NCBI GenBank assembly: GCA_023140455.1
Contig: JAGLLQ010000157.1
Coordinates: 1 to 10,957 of the forward strand
DNA length: 10,957 bases
Reading direction: 5' to 3'
DNA from: Desulfobacteraceae bacterium
Lineage (GTDB): Bacteria > Desulfobacterota > Desulfobacteria > Desulfobacterales > Desulfobacteraceae
This document shows positions 5,675 to 10,957 of the stretch, piece after piece. The translations under genes were made by a program, and so were the position numbers. The notes under the pieces were generated by a model. The model was not told where the DNA came from. It did not search any database and saw nothing but the letters and a program-made list of their open reading frames with translations. Within the stretch, counting starts at the first letter, position 1. Each line of letters begins with the position of its first letter.

Positions 5675-6190
5675 CTATAATTTCAAATCATATATTGCAG
5701 ACAAGTTTCTATATTTTTCATTATAATCAAGTCCATACCCTACAATGAAACCTTTTTCAAGGTAAAAACCAGAATATTTCACTTTAATATTTACTTCACG
5801 TCGCTCATGTTTGTCAATAAGAGAACAAATTTTTATTGATTTAGGATTAAAAGATTCAAAATAATCCATTAATTTATAGAGAGTATTTCCAGTATCAACT
5901 ATATCCTCAACAAGAAGTACATTTTTATTCTCAATATCAATAGTGATATCTTTTGTAATACTAACTGTGCCTGAGGAGAATGTCCCTTCATAGCTTGAAG
6001 CGGCAGCGAAATCTATTTCATGATCAATGGAGATTTCCCTTGAAAGATCTGCAAGAAATACAAAGGAACCCTTTAAGATACCTATGAGTACCAAATCTTT
6101 ATCTTTATAATCTTTAGAAATTTCTAATCCAATTTCCTTAATCCGTTTTTTTATTTTATTTTTTGAAATTACTGGAATAAGCTCAGTCAT
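5675..6190 (-). CDS. hpt: Hypoxanthine phosphoribosyltransferase
   Basis: The enzyme salvages hypoxanthine (and often guanine) to IMP/GMP using PRPP in the cytoplasm. The 171-aa protein has the LKGS loop (39-42), the flexible-loop region SSYEG...SGTVS (65-77), and the PRPP-binding motif VLLVEDIVDTGNTL (91-104) with the acidic pair Glu95-Asp96 and the likely general base Asp99. FIVGYGLDYNEKYRNL near the C-terminus is the usual base-binding segment. Length is typical. The ATG at 6190 lacks a clear Shine-Dalgarno and lies 8 nt after the stop of the dnaJ-like gene, so translation may depend on coupling. It sits between the chaperone gene and the DUF3426 gene, with no obvious functional link to either. 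Confidence 0.95.
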   Translation of the reverse strand: MTELIPVISKNKIKKRIKEIGLEISKDYKDKDLVLIGILKGSFVFLADLSREISIDHEIDFAAASSYEGTFSSGTVSITKDITIDIENKNVLLVEDIVDTGNTLYKLMDYFESFNPKSIKICSLIDKHERREVNIKVKYSGFYLEKGFIVGYGLDYNEKYRNLSAIYDLKL

Positions 6191-6198
6191 AACAATAC

Positions 6199-7131
6199 TT
6201 ATAACCCAGTTTGTACTAACTTTTCAACAAGATTCTTTTGTTCTTTATCAAGTTCTTTTGGCATGTTAACATAAATAACTACAAAAAGGTCTCCTGCTTT
6301 ACTACCTTTCATATAGGGAATGCCAAGCCCTGCAAGCCTCATCTTTGCTTTGTGTCTGGTTCCGGCAGGGATATTAAGGCTGATTGTCTTCCCAAGAGGA
6401 GTTATAACATCTGTTTTTGTTCCAAGAATACTTTCCGTAAGCTTTATCTCTTTTTTAGTAAGTATATCATTTCCGTCTATATCATAGCCAATGGGCTGCA
6501 AAGGATTTGATTTGATATAAAGGTCACCGGCAGCACCACCATAAGGACTTGGCTGTCCTTTTCCTGCAAGCCTGATTTTTTTCCCCTTTATCATACCTTT
6601 GGGAATTTTAACTGAAATAGTTTTAATGGAACCATCCTGGCTGATATTTAAGCTTTTACTGGTGCCGGTCATTATTTCATCTAAAGTGAGGGGGATTTCA
6701 TGTTCAAGATCCTGTCCCTTGGCTGGTGCAGCATTTCTTCGGCAGCCACCACCGCCCATGCCGCCCATGGAAGAGAAACCTCCACCTCCAAAGCCGCCGC
6801 CAAAAACATCTGAAAATCCACCTCCTGAACCACCACCGCCAAAACCAAATTCTCTTAAAATATCTCCCATATTGGAATTTCTGAAAATATCTTCTTGGGA
6901 ATATCTTTGCTGAAAGTTCTCAGATCCAAAAGTATCAAAGTGCTCACGCTTTTTAGGGTCACTCAATACAGCATATGCTTCACTTATTTCTTTAAATTTT
7001 GCTTCAAGTGTTTTATCACCCTTTGTTTTATCCGGATGATACTTTAAAGCAAGTTTTCTATAAGCTTTTTTTATTTCTGAACCTGATGCTTTTTTTGCAA
7101 CACCAAGTGTTTTATAATAATCGGCTGACAT
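6199..7131 (-). CDS. DnaJ-like co-chaperone without zinc finger (class B, CbpA-like), 310 aa
   Basis: This is an Hsp70 co-chaperone that would deliver unfolded clients to DnaK and stimulate its ATPase. The J-domain covers residues 4-69 with HPD at 32-34. A Gly/Phe-rich linker spans 96-129 (repeated GGGF). From about residue 137 there are two beta-rich substrate-binding domains ([10 protein letters not shown]..., then [17 protein letters not shown]) and a C-terminal helix with [16 protein letters not shown]. The four CxxCxGxG repeats of class A DnaJ are absent and only one Cys (130) is visible, so this is the DnaJB/CbpA type and probably not the main DnaJ. The ATG at 7131 has AAGGA about 11 nt upstream. 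It is the first gene of the run ending in DUF3426; no CIRCE element is seen. Confidence 0.93.
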   Translation of the reverse strand: MSADYYKTLGVAKKASGSEIKKAYRKLALKYHPDKTKGDKTLEAKFKEISEAYAVLSDPKKREHFDTFGSENFQQRYSQEDIFRNSNMGDILREFGFGGGGSGGGFSDVFGGGFGGGGFSSMGGMGGGGCRRNAAPAKGQDLEHEIPLTLDEIMTGTSKSLNISQDGSIKTISVKIPKGMIKGKKIRLAGKGQPSPYGGAAGDLYIKSNPLQPIGYDIDGNDILTKKEIKLTESILGTKTDVITPLGKTISLNIPAGTRHKAKMRLAGLGIPYMKGSKAGDLFVVIYVNMPKELDKEQKNLVEKLVQTGL

Positions 7132-7187
7132 GATTTATTATTTCCTTTATTTATTATGACAAATATTTATGAAATTTTTATACTTAA

Positions 7188-7215
7188 ATAATAACAAGTG
7201 ATTGAACAGTGTCAA
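7188..7215 (-). promoter_or_regulatory. Promoter for the dnaJ-like/hpt/DUF3426 run, overlapping the mnmG stop
   Basis: A consensus -35 TTGACA (7210-7215), a 16-nt spacer and -10 TATTAT (7188-7193) are present. The TGA stop codon of mnmG lies within the -35. The predicted start is near 7181, giving a leader of about 50 nt. It looks sigma70-like, with no heat-shock sigma signature. Confidence 0.6.
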
Positions 7216-9095
7216 GACGATGCCTTTCGCTTGTGTGCTGAAATTGCAATCATAATAACAGAGATTGCAGCAGGCGTTATACCGTCTATTCTTGAAGCTT
7301 GTGCTAATGATGCAGGCCTGATTTTTCCAAGTTTTTCAACAAGCTCATTGGAAAGCCCGGGCACTATAGAATAATCAAGTTTCTCCGGGATTTTAATTTT
7401 TTCCATGTCTTTATATTTTTTTATTTCGTTTGTCTGCCTTGAAATATAGCCTTCATATTTTATTTCTATTTCCACCTGTTTCTTAACACGCCTGCTTAGA
7501 GGTTCAACTGCAGGGCTTAATTCTTCAACAGCAGAATATGACAATTCAAACCTTTTTAACAGATTGTCAAGGTGCATACCATTGGTTATAGTGCTGGAGC
7601 CTTTGCTTTCAAGATACTGGTTTGCTGCTTTAGAAGGCTTTATTACTCTTTTTTTTATCCTTGTAATCTCTTTGCTTATTTTGTTTTCTAAATTCTGTAC
7701 TGATTTTAATGTATCATTATCTATAAGCCCAAGTGTGTTCCCGATTTCTGTAAGTCTTAAATCAGCATTATCTTCTCTTAAGACCAGCCTGTATTCAGCT
7801 CTTGAGGTAAACATCCGGTATGGCTCGCTTGTGCCTCTTGTTACAAGGTCATCAATCATTACTCCCATGTAGCCTTGAGATCTGTCAAGAATAAACGGAG
7901 GGCGGGATTGAACTTTGCATGCAGCATTAATGCCTGCCCAAAGTCCTTGAGCTGCTGCTTCCTCATATCCTGAAGTTCCATTTACCTGGCCTGCAAGAAA
8001 AAGTCCTTTTATACGTTTTGTTTCCAGAGTCAGGACAAGTTCCAAAGGATTTATATAGTCATACTCTATGGCATAGCCCGGCCTCATGATTTCAGCCTGC
8101 TCAAGTCCTTTTACAGATCGTACAAACTCTGTCTGGATTTCCAGAGGAAGGCTGTTGCCAAGACCACTTGCATATAGTTCCTTTGTATCAAGTCCTTCAT
8201 ATTCAAGTATAACTCTATGGCTTTCTCTTTCAGGAAATTTTACAATTTTATCCTCAAACGAGGGGCAGTATCTTGCAGATTTTCCTTTAATATGTCCCCC
8301 ATAAAGAGCGGAATGTTTGAGGTTTTTTCTTATTAAATCATGGGTGTGCTGATTTGTTCTGCCCATATAGCTTGGGACAAGAGGCAGCATATGCTTTTTG
8401 GTTGAAAACGAAAAGGGTGCAGGGTCAGGGTTTGATTCCTGGGCATCAAATTTTGAAAGATCCACACTGTCAAGATGAAGTCGCGGCGGCGTACCTGTCT
8501 TCATGCGGCCAATTGTAAACCCTGCTTTGGCAAGAGAGTCAGCAAGCCCGATGGATGAAAATTCACCGGCTCTTCCTGCCATGATTTCAGTTGAACCAAT
8601 GTGAATAACACCTTTAAGAAAAGTGCCTGTACATAGAACAACAGTTCTGGCAGAATAACCAAACCCGGTATTATCATACAGACCCTTGATTTCATTATTT
8701 TCAATAATAAAATTTTCCACCATTGCCTGTTTAATATCAAGGTTATCTGCTTTCTCAAGAATCAACTTCATATTTTTATGATATTTTGATTTATCATTCT
8801 GTGTTCGTGTGGAATGTACTGCAGGGCCTTTTTTTGTGTTTAATGTACGGTATTGGATAGCTGAAGAATCAGTAACTTTTGCCATATATCCGCCCAGGGC
8901 GTCAATTTCTTTTACCAGCTGCCCTTTTGCCATTCCTCCAATTGAAGGACTGCACGGCATGCTTGCAATTTTATCAAGGTCAATTGTCATTAAAAGAGTG
9001 TCACATCCCATGCCTGCAGCAGCTAATGCTGCTTCGCAGCCGGCATGGCCTGCGCCAATAACTATAACATCATATTTTTTTGTATTTAAATTCAT
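7212..9095 (-). CDS. mnmG: tRNA U34 carboxymethylaminomethyl synthesis enzyme MnmG (GidA)
   Basis: MnmG is the FAD- and NADH-using partner of MnmE and installs the (carboxymethyl)aminomethyl group at C5 of wobble uridine 34 in several tRNAs. The 627-aa length is typical. Visible features are the FAD dinucleotide fold VIGAGHAGCEAA (12-23), the PCSPSIGGMAKG block (47-58), TGTFLKGVIHIG, MKTGTPPRL, the GTSGYEEAAAQGLWAGINAA segment, and the helical MnmE-binding C-terminus with YSIVPGLSNE and ASRIDGITPAAI. Two conserved Cys-containing segments (PCSPSIGG and ARYCPSFEDK) are intact. The start at 9095 places the FAD motif at the usual distance; AAAGG lies only 2 nt upstream, which is tight. mnmE is not in the window. 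No terminator separates it from the dnaJ-like gene. Confidence 0.97.
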   Translation of the reverse strand: MNLNTKKYDVIVIGAGHAGCEAALAAAGMGCDTLLMTIDLDKIASMPCSPSIGGMAKGQLVKEIDALGGYMAKVTDSSAIQYRTLNTKKGPAVHSTRTQNDKSKYHKNMKLILEKADNLDIKQAMVENFIIENNEIKGLYDNTGFGYSARTVVLCTGTFLKGVIHIGSTEIMAGRAGEFSSIGLADSLAKAGFTIGRMKTGTPPRLHLDSVDLSKFDAQESNPDPAPFSFSTKKHMLPLVPSYMGRTNQHTHDLIRKNLKHSALYGGHIKGKSARYCPSFEDKIVKFPERESHRVILEYEGLDTKELYASGLGNSLPLEIQTEFVRSVKGLEQAEIMRPGYAIEYDYINPLELVLTLETKRIKGLFLAGQVNGTSGYEEAAAQGLWAGINAACKVQSRPPFILDRSQGYMGVMIDDLVTRGTSEPYRMFTSRAEYRLVLREDNADLRLTEIGNTLGLIDNDTLKSVQNLENKISKEITRIKKRVIKPSKAANQYLESKGSSTITNGMHLDNLLKRFELSYSAVEELSPAVEPLSRRVKKQVEIEIKYEGYISRQTNEIKKYKDMEKIKIPEKLDYSIVPGLSNELVEKLGKIRPASLAQASRIDGITPAAISVIMIAISAHKRKASS

Positions 9096-9103
9096 AACCT
9101 TTT

Positions 9104-9133
9104 ATTATATATGAATGTATGGGTATAGGTCAA
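9104..9133 (-). promoter_or_regulatory. Promoter of mnmG, predicting a nearly leaderless mRNA
   Basis: There is a -35 TTGACC (9128-9133), an 18-nt spacer and a perfect -10 TATAAT (9104-9109). The -10 is only 8 nt from the ATG, so the predicted start is about 9097 and the leader would be about 2 nt. The -35 also lies in a small GTCAA/TTGAC inverted repeat (9129-9133/9143-9147). Confidence 0.5.
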
Positions 9134-9233
9134 GAACAAGAATTGACGCAATGGTGCCTGTCAGTCAAAGCTAAAAAGTTATACGATTGTTGTTTAGTTT
9201 TTAAAAAAGAGCATATTTTTAGAATAATATTAG

Positions 9234-9497
9234 CTACTCATATGGATCAAACTCCACCACTATTGAATCTCCATCAGAATCACTGGCTGGTTTGGGAGTG
9301 GGAGGAAGGAGATCATTAATATCTTTTCCAAGAATTTCCTGTGCAATCATTACGAATTTGTTTATATATTCAGGTTTATCTTTAATTTTTTTTACATTAT
9401 TTATGCTTATTTTAACTTTTTGTGCAAATTTTAGCCGTGCTGGGACCCCACCTTCTGATTCGACAATTTTAAAAATTTTAAATAAAACAGCTCCCAT
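9234..9497 (-). CDS. Uncharacterised small protein, 87 aa
   Basis: I do not recognise a named family. The first 65 residues look like a compact helical domain (MGAVLFKIFKIVE, then a basic middle with ARLKFAQKVKIS and VKKIKDKPE, then YINKFVMIAQEILGKDINDLL). After this comes a Pro-rich linker PPTPKPAS and an acidic tail ending VVEFDPYE. The split between a basic helical body and an acidic tail suggests a protein-interaction role, which is inference. The start is well supported: AGGAGG sits 5 nt before the ATG at 9497. It begins 14 nt after the stop of the Roadblock-like gene and is surely co-transcribed with it. No signal peptide or membrane helix is seen. No clear terminator follows before mnmG, 138 bp away. 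Confidence 0.75.
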   Translation of the reverse strand: MGAVLFKIFKIVESEGGVPARLKFAQKVKISINNVKKIKDKPEYINKFVMIAQEILGKDINDLLPPTPKPASDSDGDSIVVEFDPYE

Positions 9498-9511
9498 GAA
9501 AACCTCCTATA

Positions 9512-9883
9512 TTATCCGATGAATGCTTCTTCAAATGCAGAGATTGCTTTTGGCAAAGCAATATTTAAAACCAGCCCAAGCGAGACTTGCGTCTTGTCCA
9601 TGAGCATCCCCCATTGATATTCACCCATTGGAATGACCATGACTAATTTATTTGATACAAGATTCAACAGGTAATATTTGCCAAGGGTTGGAAAACCGCT
9701 TTCGCCTAGTGCATTGTTCATGCCTTCTGTGATTTGTCCAAATACAGCGCATGCTTGAGGGTTACTGTTCCAGCCGGCAATACTTTGTTGTTCAGCAGAA
9801 TCGAAAATATCAGTTGCCAGAAGCCCGGAACCAAGATTTGTTTTTAACTCTTCAATTGCCGCTTTCAATTTTTGTATGTTCAT
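9512..9883 (-). CDS. Small Roadblock/LC7-like protein, 123 aa
   Basis: The protein has an N-terminal helix (MNIQKLKAAIEELKTNLG), then LLATDIFDSAEQQSIAGWN, a helix with ACAVFGQITEGMNNAL, the strands YYLLNLVSNKLVMVIPMG and WGMLMDKTQVSLG, and a C-terminal helix PKAISAFEEAF. A strand pair, a 'question the self or state' style SIAGWN turn, a long helix and then a strand pair is the layout of Roadblock/LC7 (MglB-like) domains, which dimerise and regulate small GTPases or other partners. No catalytic residues are expected. The match is by layout and general residue pattern, so the family call is moderate. AAGGAG 5 nt upstream supports the ATG at 9883. It leads a two-gene unit with the 87-aa gene; no Ras-like GTPase gene lies in the window. 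Confidence 0.7.
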   Translation of the reverse strand: MNIQKLKAAIEELKTNLGSGLLATDIFDSAEQQSIAGWNSNPQACAVFGQITEGMNNALGESGFPTLGKYYLLNLVSNKLVMVIPMGEYQWGMLMDKTQVSLGLVLNIALPKAISAFEEAFIG

Positions 9884-9917
9884 TATTTCTCCTTACAATA
9901 AACAATTAATATAGCAC

Positions 9918-9957
9918 ATAATATTACCCTATAATATTATTGCAACAATTCGCAATA
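9918..9957. repeat. Two adjacent small inverted repeats upstream of the Roadblock-like gene
   Basis: ATAATATTA/TAATATTAT (9918-9926/9932-9940) is a perfect 9-bp pair around CCCTA. Immediately next to it, TATTGC/GCAATA (9938-9943/9952-9957) pairs across 8 nt. They lie 35-75 bp upstream of the minus-strand ATG at 9883, where its promoter should be; the -10 cannot be fixed because several AT-rich hexamers fit. Confidence 0.45.
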
Positions 9958-10030
9958 AAAAAATAAAGATTTTTATACACTGAAAAATGGATTTCTTTTT
10001 AAGGAAAGAAACAATATACAAAAACAATAA

Positions 10031-10059
10031 TAGTGAAACCCTTATTTTTTTGTTATATT
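10031..10059 (+). promoter_or_regulatory. Possible extended -10 promoter for the radical SAM gene
   Basis: TGT-TATATT (10051-10059) is an extended -10 (TGn plus hexamer). The -35 position, TAGTGA (10031-10036, 17-nt spacer), is poor, which is common for extended -10 promoters. Transcription would start near 10066, leaving a leader of about 42 nt. Confidence 0.35.
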
Positions 10060-10107
10060 CTTTAACAGCGCAACAAGGTTTTTATTTTTTTATGATTGAG
10101 GATCAAA

Positions 10108-10957
10108 ATGGGCAATAATAGAAAATATAATGATTATAATACTTATTTAAAAGAGCTTTATGGTCAAAGAGTACAAAAAATAACAATTGATGCAGGGCTT
10201 ACATGTCCCAACAGAGATGGGAAATTATCAAAAAGAGGTTGTATATATTGTAATAACAGAGGTTCAGGCTCTGGTGCTTTTTTAAAAGGTCAGTCTATTG
10301 AAGAACAGATAGATCAAGGCAGAAGAGCAATGATTAGAAAATATAAAGCAAAATTATTTCTTGCCTATTTTCAATCCTACACAAATACTTATACATCATG
10401 TGAACATTTGAAATTTATGTTTGATGCAGCACTTTCCTATGATGATATGGTGGGGATGGCAATTGGTACCCGCTCGGACTGCATTGATGAAGAGAAAATT
10501 GATCTTATTGAATCCTATGCGGAAAATTACCTTGTATGGCTTGAATATGGTCTGCAATCTGCCCATGATAAAACCCTTGACTTAATTAACCGGGGGCATG
10601 ATTTTGAATCATTTAAAAATGCTGTAGAGTTAACGCGGAATAAAAACATTAATATCTGCGCCCATATAATTCTTGGGCTTCCCGGTGAAAACAGAGAGAT
10701 GATGCTTGAAACAGCGCGTAAAATTTCCGTGCTTGGCATAAATGGTGTAAAAATTCATCTTTTATACATTGTCAAAGGGACATATCTTGAAAAAATGTGG
10801 GAAAAGGGTGAGTACACATGCATGGAACAGCAGGAATATGTTGAAACAATATGTGAGTTTATTGAACTTCTGCCTGACAGTGTTATAATCCAGCGCATCA
10901 CAGGTGATCCAAATAAGAATGAACTTGCTGCCCCCCAATGGTCAATACGGAGAAATG
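10108..10957 (+). CDS. TIGR01212/YhcC-type radical SAM protein (3' end cut)
   Basis: The first 283 residues are present and the gene runs off the right edge; the family is a little over 300 aa, so only the tail is missing. The iron-sulfur cysteines are Cys33, Cys45 and Cys48 (TCPNRDG...RGCIYCNNRG), the wide spacing that marks this family and differs from canonical CxxxCxxC. Other family features are YFQSYTNTY, IGTRSDCIDEEKIDLI, WLEYGLQSAHD, RGHDFESF and AHIILGLPGE. The start at 10108 has GAGG 6 nt upstream and matches the usual KYNDYNTYLKELYG opening. The family resembles the radical SAM core of Elp3-like enzymes, but its substrate is not established to my knowledge. The gene diverges from the Roadblock-like gene across 224 bp. 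Confidence 0.92.
   Translation, partial: MGNNRKYNDYNTYLKELYGQRVQKITIDAGLTCPNRDGKLSKRGCIYCNNRGSGSGAFLKGQSIEEQIDQGRRAMIRKYKAKLFLAYFQSYTNTYTSCEHLKFMFDAALSYDDMVGMAIGTRSDCIDEEKIDLIESYAENYLVWLEYGLQSAHDKTLDLINRGHDFESFKNAVELTRNKNINICAHIILGLPGENREMMLETARKISVLGINGVKIHLLYIVKGTYLEKMWEKGEYTCMEQQEYVETICEFIELLPDSVIIQRITGDPNKNELAAPQWSIRRN

Noticed and set aside
9119..9319. 66-codon open frame (+) between mnmG and the 87-aa gene
   Set aside because: It runs antisense into the well-supported 87-aa gene, has no ribosome binding site and shows no recognisable features.
9992..10011. TTTCTTT/AAAGAAA inverted repeat near the radical SAM gene
   Set aside because: The stem is almost all A:T and is expected by chance in such AT-rich DNA.

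Overview
The window is AT-rich bacterial chromosomal DNA. The gene content suggests a Desulfobacterota (former Deltaproteobacteria) genome, possibly Desulfobacteraceae-like. The hints are a very acidic MJ0042-finger/DUF3426 membrane protein behind dnaJ-like and hpt genes, a small Roadblock-like protein, and short SD-led genes with sigma70-type promoters. This placement is inference from gene content; no taxonomic marker was compared.

Layout. 1-261 (-) is the 5' end of a membrane-anchored protein that looks like the start of a signal-transduction sensor. It diverges from a possible 37-codon gene with a TTG start (358-471, +) and a DUF89/ARMT1-like phosphatase (556-1419, +). 1420-1941 is a 522-bp non-coding spacer between convergent genes. 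It holds two large imperfect inverted repeats sharing an 11-bp motif, and is the least explained part of the window. 1942-3675 (-) is a compact queD-queE-queC operon for the 7-deazaguanine precursor of queuosine, with a clear promoter overlapped by a perfect 6-1-6 palindrome. 3772-3928 (-) is an elongator-type tRNA-Met(CAT) with its own promoter and terminator. 3953-7215 (-) is a dnaJ-like, hpt, DUF3426 gene run that ends at a strong terminator. 7212-9095 (-) is mnmG. 9234-9883 (-) is a pair of small genes, one Roadblock/LC7-like and one uncharacterised. 10108-10957 (+) is a TIGR01212/YhcC-type radical SAM protein cut by the window end.

How the genes fit together. queDEC (G34 queuosine precursor) and mnmG (U34 modification) both serve the tRNA wobble position and lie near a tRNA gene, but they are in separate transcription units, so this is not evidence of a shared system. 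Most of the window is housekeeping. I see no CRISPR array, phage gene, transposase or defence locus. The candidates for something undescribed are the palindromic spacer, the tiny TTG-start gene, the que operator-like site and the Roadblock/87-aa gene pair.
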